A stretch of DNA of 25,314 nucleotides from NCBI GenBank assembly GCA_964405775.1, contig CAYOPG010000029.1:1-25314 (forward strand). The letters run 5' to 3'. Below the pieces are notes generated by a model that saw nothing but the letters and a program-made list of their open reading frames with translations, was not told the DNA's origin and searched no databases. How positions within the stretch are numbered: position 1 is the stretch's first letter; each line of letters starts with the position of its first letter. The stretch comes from JAAZFF01 sp964405775 (lineage in GTDB: Bacteria > Verrucomicrobiota > Kiritimatiellia > RFP12 > UBA3636). The position numbers and the translations under genes are program-made. Shown here piece by piece: positions 8,278 through 16,105 of this stretch.

Positions 8278-8968
8278 CTAAGCACCCCGTGCTTGTTCGA
8301 AGCAGTAGCGGAGCTCTCCGTTGATATACCAAACATACGCCTCCAGGCCTACGGCGGACCAGAACTGGCCGCATCGCTTGAAGCGGTTCTGGATATGAGA
8401 GCATAGCGACTCGACCGAGCCGCTTCCTATTGGCCGCCCCAGCTTGCGCTGCCGGAGATAGTCCATGTGTTCCGCGTGCTCCATGAAGTATTGGGTCTCG
8501 CGCCTAGCGACCTCGTCGTCCCAGCATCCGCCTGTTCCCGCCCACCTCAGCCACATGCGAGAGCTTGAAGAGCACGGCGGACTTCATCTCCCGCCACTCG
8601 ACACGCTCTCCGCCCGCCCGACCGCATCCCCATCCCGATCCGCAATGACGGGCGAACCAGCCATCCATCATCACCACAAGCGTGTCCTCACGCCCTGCCG
8701 CGTCATCGCAGAGCGCAGGCAGCTTCTCCTCCGAGCAGTGCTCGGAGACTCTGCGCACGACATCCATGACCTTGTCGTCGCTGACGGCACACCCCCATTC
8801 CCTGCAGAGCCTGGAGGCCTTCTCGAACGAGCCAGTCTCCATTGCCGTGGCCGCCAGCTTAAGCTCGAACACCGGGGAGACGCATCCGCGTCCACCTCCG
8901 AAGCAGTGCTCCCTGAACGGCGTCTCGTAGCGCCCGGGAAAACTCAGCCTGCAATACCACAAGCCCAA
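8278..8968 (-). pseudogene. ISKra4-like transposase remnant with internal deletion
   Basis: Two minus-strand pieces in different frames form a broken transposase. The 5' piece (8968 to about 8520) contains VVMMDGWFARHCGSGWG and RVEWREMKSAVLFKLSHV, typical of ISKra4-family enzymes, with the first acidic residue in MMDGW. The 3' piece (about 8550 to 8278) contains the conserved ending RPIGSGSVESLC...RFKRCGQFWS. About 150 residues of the catalytic middle are missing and the frame changes at the join, around 8504-8556. The N-terminus is also cut: the frame meets a stop at 8987-8989, and the only upstream start is a TTG at 8968. It cannot encode an active enzyme. The family call rests on motif recall, not a search. 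Confidence 0.75.
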
Positions 8969-9152
8969 AGAGAAAGCGCAGGCGTTCTATCAGATTAGCT
9001 ACACCCTCCAGAAGAGGAGCCACTCGGACTATGTACGGGAGGAGGACCTCGAACGCGTGAAGGCCGAGCTGGAAAACTACCAGACCTTCAAGTACCTATG
9101 CGAGGAACTCGTCGTGGCATCGCTGGCACTCGCCAAGTCGCGAAGCCGATAG
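8952..9152 (+). pseudogene. 5'-truncated DUF6788-like protein gene
   Basis: A plus-strand frame ending at the TAG at 9150-9152 reads as a protein C-terminus: YHKPKEKAQAFYQISYTLQ, then KRSHSDYVREEDLERVKAEL, then NYQTFKYLCEELVVASLALA. This is the pattern of small DUF6788-type proteins often found beside insertion sequences: a short Cys-rich N-terminus, then G/A-x-YYQ-hydrophobic-S, then a VR-x-E-x-L helix. The Cys-rich N-terminus and start codon are missing. The recognisable part begins at about 8952, almost exactly where the opposite-strand transposase loses its own N-terminus, so one rearrangement probably cut both. Function unknown. Confidence 0.6.
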
Positions 9153-9242
9153 GCGAAAAATCCAGCTGGCTACACGCACCAGAAGAATCCGGTAGCAAAA
9201 CAGAGTTGCGCCCTTTGTCTCGCCGTCCGACCACTAAAACCG
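9153..9242. other. Short gene-free gap before nifS-type gene end
   Basis: I see no gene, terminal inverted repeat or target-site duplication in this stretch, which closes the mobile-element scar and meets the stop codon of the cysteine desulfurase gene. Confidence 0.4.
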
Positions 9243-10406
9243 CTAGCCTACAAATGGAGACAACGCACGAAGTTTGTCTATGATTCCTGGAACGACCGAC
9301 AGCACGTAGTCAACTTCTTCTTCAGTGTTATAGCGGCTGAAGCTGAAACGTATTGATCCGTGCACAGCAGTAAAAGGAACCCCCATTGCGCGAATAACGT
9401 GCGATGGCTCAAGCGACCCGGACGTGCAGGCTGAGCCTGACGAAGCACAGATACCGGCATCGCTCATGTGGTAGAGGATCCCCTCTCCTTCGATGTACTG
9501 GAAGCTGATGTTGAGAGTGTTTGGCAGGCGTTCCTTGAGCGAGCCGTTGATCATCGTATCGGGACACTTCAAAAGACCGGCCTGAAGCTTGTCGCGCAAA
9601 GCGGCAACACGCTTGTTCTCGCCACGAGCCAGTTCTTCCATAGCCATCTCTGCGGCCTTGCCCAGACCTACGATGTATGGCACGTTCTCGGTACCAGCCC
9701 TGCGTCCACCTTCCTGATGTCCTCCATGAATCAAGGGAGAAATGCGCGTTCCCTTGCGAATGTAAAGGACGCCGATGCCTTTGGGAGCATGGATCTTGTG
9801 GCCGGAAAACGTCAACATGTTGACAGGGACTTTCGACACGTCAACTTCACCGAGTTTGCCGACAGCCTGCACAGCATCGGTGTGGAAAACGGCTCCAGCG
9901 GCGGCGGCTTTCTCTGCAATCTTCTTTATAGGGAAAACAACGCCCGTCTCGTTGTTTGCCCACATTATCGAAACGAACTTTTTCCCGGGTGTAGCAAGCG
10001 CCGCGCTATACTCGTCAATGTTGAGGGTGCCGTCTGACATTACACCGACTTCGATAACGTTGTAGCCCTGATCGCGCAGATAACGGCACGACTGAAGGAC
10101 TGCAGGATGCTCGACACGTGTGGTTATTACGGTTGTGTCGCGGCCCATAGCCTCAACTCCACCGCGGATCGCGTGGTTGTCCGACTCGCTTCCGCTAGCA
10201 GTAAAAATGACCTCTGATGGGTCTGCGTGGATAATGGCGGCGACTTTGGCGCGAGCCTCTTCGACGTACTTGTGGACTCCGCCACCGAAGACATGCATAC
10301 TCGAAGGATTGCCATAACTCTCTGAAAAGAACGGTGCCATTGCCTCCACGACTGCGGGGTCAACGCGAGTGGTGGCGTTGTTGTCTAGGTAGATTGTCTT
10401 GCTCAT
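9243..10406 (-). CDS. nifS: NifS-type cysteine desulfurase
   Basis: A 387-residue PLP enzyme that takes sulfur from cysteine for Fe-S clusters, giving alanine and a protein persulfide. It begins IYLDNNATTRVDP, has the PLP-contacting EHPAVL and HTDAVQA segments, the cofactor lysine K204 in SGHKIHAPKG, and the GGHQEGGRRAGTEN loop. The active-site cysteine is C327 in SSGSACTSG, the mobile-loop context of the NifS/IscS group and not SufS. AGGAGG (10411-10416) four bases before the ATG sets the start and overlaps the nifU stop. With nifU directly upstream, this is the desulfurase half of a NIF-type cluster system. The symbol is by type; the gene could equally be named iscS. Confidence 0.95.
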   Translation of the reverse strand: MSKTIYLDNNATTRVDPAVVEAMAPFFSESYGNPSSMHVFGGGVHKYVEEARAKVAAIIHADPSEVIFTASGSESDNHAIRGGVEAMGRDTTVITTRVEHPAVLQSCRYLRDQGYNVIEVGVMSDGTLNIDEYSAALATPGKKFVSIMWANNETGVVFPIKKIAEKAAAAGAVFHTDAVQAVGKLGEVDVSKVPVNMLTFSGHKIHAPKGIGVLYIRKGTRISPLIHGGHQEGGRRAGTENVPYIVGLGKAAEMAMEELARGENKRVAALRDKLQAGLLKCPDTMINGSLKERLPNTLNISFQYIEGEGILYHMSDAGICASSGSACTSGSLEPSHVIRAMGVPFTAVHGSIRFSFSRYNTEEEVDYVLSVVPGIIDKLRALSPFVG

Positions 10407-10414
10407 TTAGCCTC

Positions 10415-11251
10415 CTACTCCGCAAGAACGCGGATTTCCGGCGAAACAAACTCGTGCAGTTTGGCCTCGACAAGCAGCGATCTGGTTATGCTTGATGACG
10501 AGCATCCTGCGCACGCACCACGGAATGCGATAATGACGTCGTCGCCGCGGACGTCTATAAGTTCCAGATCGCCGCCGTCGCGCTGCAGCATGGGGCGGAT
10601 CTCGCTATCGACGATCTCCTCGATCTTTTTGATCTTCTGGAGTTGTGTCATCGGCCGCGGGGTGGAAGGTTCCACCGGCTTTGATTCCGCAAGAACCTTG
10701 TCGATGATAGCCTTGATATCGTCCCTGCACATGCCGCAGGCACCGCCGGCTTTGCAGAAGTTTGTGACCTGCTCGACGGTGGTAAGTTTGTTCTCCTTGA
10801 CTACCCTGACAATTTCCGACTCGTGCACATCGAAACAATGGCAGATAACCGGATCGTCGCTGATCGAATGCGTAGTGGTCTCTCCGGTCTTATAATTGTG
10901 GATCGCGGCCTCAAGCGCCTCGCGGCCCATGACGGAGCAGTGCATTTTTTCCTCTGGTAGGCCGCCGAGGTAGTTGGCGATGTCCTGATTCGTGACCTTG
11001 CCGGCCTCCTCAAGGGTCATGCCCTTGACCATTTCGGTGAGGGCGGATGACGAAGCAATAGCCGAAGCGCAGCCAAACGTCTGGAACTTCACGTCGGCGA
11101 TTCGCTCATTCTCGTCGAGCTTGAACATAAGAGTCAGCGCGTCGCCACATGCTAGAGCGCCAACCTGCCCCACCCCGTCTGGATTATCAATTTTACCAAC
11201 GTTGCGCGGGTTGTGAAAATGATCTAAAACCTTGTCTGTATAATCCCACAT
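10415..11251 (-). CDS. nifU: NifU three-domain Fe-S cluster scaffold
   Basis: A 278-residue full-length NifU. Residues 1-130 are the IscU-like scaffold with C35, C61 and C105. Residues 135-180 are a BFD-like [2Fe-2S] domain with C137-X-C139 and C172-X2-C175. Residues 203-278 are the Nfu domain with C247-X2-C250. It assembles clusters from sulfur supplied by the downstream desulfurase and passes them to apo-proteins. The start at 11251 (MWDYTDKVLDHF) is preferred over a longer upstream frame because GAGAGG lies six bases before it (11258-11263) and family members begin here. No nitrogenase or other nif gene is in view, so a general housekeeping role is inferred. Confidence 0.95.
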   Translation of the reverse strand: MWDYTDKVLDHFHNPRNVGKIDNPDGVGQVGALACGDALTLMFKLDENERIADVKFQTFGCASAIASSSALTEMVKGMTLEEAGKVTNQDIANYLGGLPEEKMHCSVMGREALEAAIHNYKTGETTTHSISDDPVICHCFDVHESEIVRVVKENKLTTVEQVTNFCKAGGACGMCRDDIKAIIDKVLAESKPVEPSTPRPMTQLQKIKKIEEIVDSEIRPMLQRDGGDLELIDVRGDDVIIAFRGACAGCSSSSITRSLLVEAKLHEFVSPEIRVLAE

Positions 11252-11302
11252 GCTGCACCTCTCTTTCGTTGAAGCGGCGTTAACCGTTTTAATGAAATCG
11301 TG

Positions 11303-11308
11303 AGTATA
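11303..11308 (-). promoter_or_regulatory. Candidate -10 element for nifU-nifS
   Basis: TATACT on the minus strand, 52 bp before the nifU ATG, preceded by TTG-rich sequence but by no clear -35 hexamer at 16-18 bp. A near-identical core (GTATACTC) lies before the glycerol-1-phosphate dehydrogenase gene at 20479-20484. No IscR-type operator was recognised. Confidence 0.35.
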
Positions 11309-11465
11309 CAACAAACGGCGAAATAAGAGAAACAAATTACTCGTGCATTTTTGCCAATACAACCAGGAATAGATTTTGGATTTGCCCCGACCGTTGTTTT
11401 TGGAGTACTATAAACGATGTTTACAGCGGTGTGTATAGTCTGTCAATTTATGCAGTTACATCTGC

Positions 11466-11472
11466 AAAGGAG
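11466..11472 (+). promoter_or_regulatory. Ribosome binding site of the methyltransferase gene
   Basis: AAAGGAG, nine bases before the ATG at 11482. It fixes that start over an in-frame GTG at 11431, which has no such site. A TATAGT at 11434-11439 is a possible -10 element. Confidence 0.6.
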
Positions 11473-11481
11473 AAGATTTTA

Positions 11482-12495
11482 ATGAAGCAGAAAGAACTTT
11501 CAGGACAGGAGGTAATCGATCTAGCCAGTGCTTACTACGGTTCGGCGACACTCTTCGCAGCGCTAGAGTACGACATCTTCACACAGGTTGATGCGCTAGG
11601 CGACAATGCCAGAGTCGCCGCACTCGCCGAAGCAACAGGGACATCTGAACGCGGACTGCGCCTGCTTCTTGACGCGTGTGTGGCGATAGGTGTGCTTGCG
11701 AAACAGGGCGACCTCTATTCCAACACTAAGGCAGGAGCGCTTTCCCTCGTTGCTGGAGCAAAGATGGATCTTTCGAAAGCGATACTTTATAACCGAGATG
11801 TATATCCGGTCTGGGGCAAGCTTGCCAAGCTTGTCAAGACCGGCAAGCCGGTGGAAGCCCCTGAACTGCATCTGGGCGACGATCCGGAGCGGACACGCCG
11901 GTTCGTCCTGTCAATGCGTGGACGCGCGCTGGCAATTGGACAAACCGTCGTGCCAATGCTCGATCTTTCCGACTGCTCCACCCTGCTCGATCTGGCTGGG
12001 GGACCAGGCACCTACGCGGCACTCATCGCCAAAGCCAACCCTCAAATCAAGTGCGTGACAGTCGATCTCCCCGCAGTCTCGGCCATCGCAGCGGAATGCG
12101 TGAAGCAAGCGGGCGTTGCCGACCGCGTCGAATGCCGGCCTGGGGATTACCATACCGACATCTATCCCATGGCGTCTTTCGACGCAGTGACGATTTTCGG
12201 AGCTCTCCATCAGGAGTCTCCCGCACAGATCGTTGACATCCTCCGCCGGGCTCACAATGCGTTGAAGCCTGGAGGCAAGCTGTTCATACTTGACATGATG
12301 ACCGATTCAACACACACAAAGCCTGAATTTTCCGCTCTTTTCGCCATCAACATGGCGCTGACTACGGAGCATGGCTGGGTGTTTTCCGACGAAGAGATCA
12401 AAGGCTGGATGAAGGAGGTCGGATTCACCCCGGGTGAAACCCAAACCGTCCCGCCCCCAATGCCCCATTGGCTGGTTTCAGCCACTAAACACTAA
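11482..12495 (+). CDS. SAM-dependent O-methyltransferase (plant/antibiotic type, PF00891)
   Basis: A 337-residue methyltransferase of the acetylserotonin / caffeate / polyketide O-methyltransferase group. Residues about 10-95 form the helical dimerisation and winged-helix domain (VIDLASAYYGSATLFAALEY, then ATGTSERGLRLLLDAC). Residues about 150-335 are the SAM-binding Rossmann domain with motif I LLDLAGGPGTYA (168-179), the acidic VTVDLP strand end, FGALHQE in place of the usual catalytic-His LH region, and LKPGGKLFILDMM. It transfers methyl groups to hydroxyls of small molecules. The substrate is unknown and no pathway genes adjoin. It is divergent from nifU and its stop overlaps the convergent radical SAM gene by 4 bp. 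Confidence 0.88.
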   Translation: MKQKELSGQEVIDLASAYYGSATLFAALEYDIFTQVDALGDNARVAALAEATGTSERGLRLLLDACVAIGVLAKQGDLYSNTKAGALSLVAGAKMDLSKAILYNRDVYPVWGKLAKLVKTGKPVEAPELHLGDDPERTRRFVLSMRGRALAIGQTVVPMLDLSDCSTLLDLAGGPGTYAALIAKANPQIKCVTVDLPAVSAIAAECVKQAGVADRVECRPGDYHTDIYPMASFDAVTIFGALHQESPAQIVDILRRAHNALKPGGKLFILDMMTDSTHTKPEFSALFAINMALTTEHGWVFSDEEIKGWMKEVGFTPGETQTVPPPMPHWLVSATKH

Positions 12496-13922
12496 CTGTT
12501 TTTCCAAGCCGATTCGCGTGCGTCGCGCTCAAGCGCGGCACGAGCCTCCGACTCTGCCACGCCGCATTCCCGGGTCAGCACCTCCAGCACCGAATCCGCT
12601 AGCCGTTTGGGAGAAACAGCGTGCATTCTGCCGACTTTGTCATAAACCGAAGTTGACACTTTTAAAACTCTTGAAAACGGGGAAGCTCCGTCTCGCCATA
12701 GCATGGGAGTGCTGGTGCGGAAACGGCCACGGTTGTAAAGCATGTCCCAGCAACGGCTAAAACGCTCCATTTCGCGCATCGCCTCAAACGAGAAGGTGCT
12801 GTTTTCCAGAATCTCGTAGGGAGGAACAGGGCTCCACTTTACGGAGAATTCTTTATCGTGACGCCCGATTGCCGTTCCCGGCAGTCGCTTAAGAATACCG
12901 ACTTGTATTTCTGCTGGCGAGATAGCGACAAGCCTGTTGAAACCAGCAATGAAAGATTCCGGCGTCTCCCCTGGAAGTCCGGCAATCAGGTCGGCGTGCA
13001 CGTCAGCCTCGGCGTCCTCGATCATGAAGCGCAACGCATTTTCAACCGCCTCTGGCTTCAATGGACGGCGTATTAGATCTGCAACGGCCTTGTTCCATGT
13101 CTGCACCCCCATCTCAATATGCAGCATTCCAGGTTCGAAACTTTTAAGTCTGGCCCGCCATTCCGTATCAAGCGCATCCGGAGTGAACTCAAAATGCAGC
13201 CGCAGTTCAGGAGTCTTGCGTTCAATGAAAAAATCCAGCACTGCCAACGAATGTTCGCCTCCGAAGTTGAATGACCGGTCCAGAAACTTGAAACGCCTCG
13301 CGCCGCGGCGCATAAGATCATCAAACGCAGAGAGAATTTTATCGAGCGGAAATTTTCGGATCCCCCCGCTGTCTGACGAAGTGCAGTACTCGCAGCGGAA
13401 TGGACATCCGCGTGTAGTCTCCGCGTACACTATCCGTGTGGCCAGGTCGTCATCGCGGTAAAGCCTGTATGGCAACTGAACACGTCCCAAATCAGGAGCG
13501 CCTTTATCAACAATTTTCGCCACGGATTTACCAGACAGAATATCGCGGAAAACATCCGCCGCAACAAGCTCCCCTTCCCCGCACACTGCCACATCAACGA
13601 GCTGGAGAAGCATCGAGGGATCATCATCTGGCACTATCTGAGGTCCGCCGACAACGCGCACAATATCTGGTCTTGCCGCCTCAAGAACGCGCAGGGCATC
13701 GGCTATGACCACGGCGTTCCAGATGTATGTTGAAAACGCCACGATCCGCGGTGAGATTTCAACAACGCGTTCAGCGATCTGCATGGGCGACAAGCTGGTG
13801 TCTAATTCAAGAATGCGTGTCCGTTCCCCGAACTCTCCGAGGTTCGCCATGATGCAGCGCAAGCTAAGCGATGTATGGGCATAACCGGCATTGACCGCAA
13901 CTAGTAGTATATCGCATTCCAT
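12492..13922 (-). CDS. B12-binding radical SAM protein, DUF4080 type
   Basis: A 476-residue protein from the ATG at 13922. Residues 1-135 are a cobalamin-binding-like Rossmann domain (MECDILLVAVNAGYAHTSLS, VVGGPQIVPDD). The radical SAM TIM barrel follows, with the 4Fe-4S motif C173-PFR-C177-EY-C180. The C-terminal region resembles DUF4080 (FSFEAMREMERFSRCWDMLYN). Such enzymes typically methylate unactivated carbon or rearrange small or nucleic substrates; this subfamily's substrate is not known to me. A longer frame reaches 14003 but would overlap rlmI. The 13922 start leaves a 29-bp gap and begins at the conserved domain, though no strong Shine-Dalgarno sequence is visible. It is the last gene of the long minus-strand run. 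Confidence 0.85.
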   Translation of the reverse strand: MECDILLVAVNAGYAHTSLSLRCIMANLGEFGERTRILELDTSLSPMQIAERVVEISPRIVAFSTYIWNAVVIADALRVLEAARPDIVRVVGGPQIVPDDDPSMLLQLVDVAVCGEGELVAADVFRDILSGKSVAKIVDKGAPDLGRVQLPYRLYRDDDLATRIVYAETTRGCPFRCEYCTSSDSGGIRKFPLDKILSAFDDLMRRGARRFKFLDRSFNFGGEHSLAVLDFFIERKTPELRLHFEFTPDALDTEWRARLKSFEPGMLHIEMGVQTWNKAVADLIRRPLKPEAVENALRFMIEDAEADVHADLIAGLPGETPESFIAGFNRLVAISPAEIQVGILKRLPGTAIGRHDKEFSVKWSPVPPYEILENSTFSFEAMREMERFSRCWDMLYNRGRFRTSTPMLWRDGASPFSRVLKVSTSVYDKVGRMHAVSPKRLADSVLEVLTRECGVAESEARAALERDARESAWKNS

Positions 13923-13951
13923 GTTACACACAGTCGTTGAATGCGTCCGAG

Positions 13952-15142
13952 TCATCCGCGGCAACGCACGAGCAACCCTTTCAGGTACAGTCCTTCCGGG
14001 CACGGCAGAGCCACAGGGTGGTCGGGTGCCTGAGTATAGCGGTCGATCACGGAGGCGTCACGCTTGGCATCAAGAGCCGCGTCGGCAACAACTTTTTGGA
14101 ACAACTCGGGGGATACGCCACCCGAACACGAAAACGTGGCGAGCACTCCATCTGGGCGCAGCAACTTGAAAGCGAGCAGGTTGATGTCTTTGTAAGCACG
14201 GCAAGCCTTCTCAACATGCCCCTTGGAATCGGCAAACTTCGGAGGATCGAGGATTATCATATCGAACGATTTGCCCCTGTCGCGGAATTCGCGAAGCACA
14301 GTAAACACGTCGCAACAACGCACGGCGCACCTATCAGACTCCACTTCGTTGAGACGCATGTTCTCGGCGAACACATCTAGCGCAGGCTGCGAAGAATCGA
14401 CAGCTAAAACACTCTTGGCACCGCTCTTTAGACAAGACAATGCAAAGCCACCGCCGTAGCAGAAAGCATCCAGCACGTCTTTACCCTTTGCAAGCACTCC
14501 GACTTTGTTCCAGTTGTCGACTTGATCGAGATATCCGCCCGTCTTGTGTCCACTTTCCACGGAGACGAACCATTTCAAACCATTTGCAGCTACCGGTATT
14601 CTTCCATTTGGCTCCTTCCCCACAAGTAGCCCCTTACGCTCATCAAGGCCTTCATGCTTCCGCATCGCTACATCAGAACGTTCATAAACAGAGCATTCGG
14701 GGAAGATACCGGAGATTGCCTTGAGAATCGTGTCACGACGAATATCCATCCCTGATGTCAGGAGTTGCAGCGAGATTACGTCACTATACCGGTCGATCAC
14801 AAGTCCCGGCAATCCATCGCCTTCCCCGTGCACCCAGCGGACAGCATTGTGAGACTGCCCATTCCAGCGCTCCGCGCGAGCGTTCCAAGCTGAGAGCAAC
14901 CTGGTTTTGAAAAAATCGCCGTTGATTTCCTCTTCACGTTCGAACGTCAATATGCGTACCGCGATTGAAGAGTGCCGCGAAAAAAAACCGCGCCCCAGCC
15001 ACTCGCCTTTCGAAGAGACAACTTCGACCAGATCGCCATCGGCGAGTTCTTCTGAGACCTTCGCGACAGCGCCGGAAAACACCCACGGGTGGCGCCGCAC
15101 CAAGGAGCGGTCCTTGCCCGAACCCAAAACAATTCTGCCCAT
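13952..15142 (-). CDS. rlmI: RlmI-like 23S rRNA m5C methyltransferase
   Basis: A 396-residue class I SAM methyltransferase of the RlmI/RlmO type. An N-terminal PUA-like domain (1-75, RHPWVFSGAV) is followed by a linker with GEGDGLPGLVIDRY (106-119) and the Rossmann domain: motif I DAFCYGGGF (225-233), the acidic VLAVDSS strand, motif IV DPPKF (299-303) and FSCSGG, whose Cys339 is the expected catalytic cysteine. It ends with YLKG. E. coli RlmI methylates C1962 of 23S rRNA, and the same target is inferred here. Length and order match the family. It sits 29 bp from its neighbours on both sides. Confidence 0.9.
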   Translation of the reverse strand: MGRIVLGSGKDRSLVRRHPWVFSGAVAKVSEELADGDLVEVVSSKGEWLGRGFFSRHSSIAVRILTFEREEEINGDFFKTRLLSAWNARAERWNGQSHNAVRWVHGEGDGLPGLVIDRYSDVISLQLLTSGMDIRRDTILKAISGIFPECSVYERSDVAMRKHEGLDERKGLLVGKEPNGRIPVAANGLKWFVSVESGHKTGGYLDQVDNWNKVGVLAKGKDVLDAFCYGGGFALSCLKSGAKSVLAVDSSQPALDVFAENMRLNEVESDRCAVRCCDVFTVLREFRDRGKSFDMIILDPPKFADSKGHVEKACRAYKDINLLAFKLLRPDGVLATFSCSGGVSPELFQKVVADAALDAKRDASVIDRYTQAPDHPVALPCPEGLYLKGLLVRCRG

Positions 15143-15171
15143 TTTATTACCTTTAAAACAATAGATATTTC

Positions 15172-15657
15172 TTACTGCTGCGCCTCGACAGGGATTGCGC
15201 CAAGAACCGACTTGAGGGCGGCAGGTGAAATCTTCACGAAGATCTCGCGTGAGCCGCCGTTAATAATGATCCAATCAAGATCGAATATGGTCTTCTGCGC
15301 ATACAGCGGGATCTTCTTTCTGAAGCCAAATGGACTTGTCCCCCCTACAAGATAACCGCTGTGGCGTTGTGCTTCCTCGATTTCGCATGTTTCTATCGTC
15401 TTGACACCGACGATGCGCGCGAGCTTGTTCAACGAAATTTCGAAATCGCCGTGCATAAGCATTATGAGAGGCTTCCCTTCGTTAGTCTTTAGCACAATCG
15501 TCTTGACAACGCGATGTTCGTCGACTCCAAGCTCTTTTGCACAATGCGCTGTGCCGCCATGCGGTTCGTACGTATGCTTATAGGCGGTATACTCCACGCC
15601 GGCACTCGCCAGTAAACGAAGCGCCGCTGTCGCCGGGAATGATTCAGGCTTAGCCAT
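15172..15657 (-). CDS. ybaK: YbaK/EbsC-type aminoacyl-tRNA deacylase
   Basis: A 161-residue freestanding editing domain (PF04073) that hydrolyses mischarged tRNA, classically Cys-tRNA(Pro). The signature lysine is K53 in VVKTIVLKT, and the glycine-rich pocket is GYLVGGTSPFGFRKK (101-115). A longer frame reaches 15738, but MAKPESFPATAAL at 15657 is the family-like start. That start overlaps the cytidine deaminase stop by 8 nt, which suggests coupled translation. In combination with rlmI downstream, this part of the run serves translation quality. Confidence 0.9.
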   Translation of the reverse strand: MAKPESFPATAALRLLASAGVEYTAYKHTYEPHGGTAHCAKELGVDEHRVVKTIVLKTNEGKPLIMLMHGDFEISLNKLARIVGVKTIETCEIEEAQRHSGYLVGGTSPFGFRKKIPLYAQKTIFDLDWIIINGGSREIFVKISPAALKSVLGAIPVEAQQ

Positions 15658-16105
15658 TCTTGAACTCGCCCTTTCCCGTGCAGGCATTTTTATCGGGATC
15701 GCCGGAAACAAAATCAAAACCGTGAGGCAAAAGTTCACCGGCGGTGAACTCCAACACGTCGTCGCCTTCCAATGGGACGCAAATCACAGGCATATCCTCA
15801 CTGCAGAACTCTGCAATCACCTGCCTGCACGCGCCACAAGGCGTGGCAGGTGCGCCAGCACATCCGCCCGCAACCGCTAACGCCAGAAAAGACCTCCTGC
15901 CCTCACTGACCGCTTTGAAAATCGCAGTGCGCTCGGCACAGTTGGTAAGACCAAATGACGCATTCTCCACGTTGCAGCCGGTAATCACGGTGCCATCGTC
16001 GGACAGCAACGCCGCACCCACAGCAAACTTGGAGTATGGGCTGTAGGAATTACGCGCCGCTTCACGCGCCGCCTCCAAAAGCTTCGCGGTTTGTTCAGAT
16101 GTCAC
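15650..16105 (-). CDS. cdd: Cytidine deaminase
   Basis: A 151-residue homotetramer-type cytidine deaminase that converts cytidine or deoxycytidine to uridine or deoxyuridine. The zinc site is C56-A-E58 in NVENASFGLTNCAERTA, plus C90-X2-C93 in PCGACRQV. E58 is the proton shuttle. The start is a GTG at 16105 that overlaps the TGA of the nucleoside phosphorylase gene (GTGA), so it is translated by coupling. Its product feeds the phosphorylase encoded directly upstream. Confidence 0.96.
   Translation of the reverse strand: MTSEQTAKLLEAAREAARNSYSPYSKFAVGAALLSDDGTVITGCNVENASFGLTNCAERTAIFKAVSEGRRSFLALAVAGGCAGAPATPCGACRQVIAEFCSEDMPVICVPLEGDDVLEFTAGELLPHGFDFVSGDPDKNACTGKGEFKNG

Noticed and set aside
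8465..8998. Long plus-strand open frame across the transposase remnant
   Set aside because: It is antisense to clear transposase motifs, has proline/arginine-rich composition without recognisable domains, and has no ribosome binding site.
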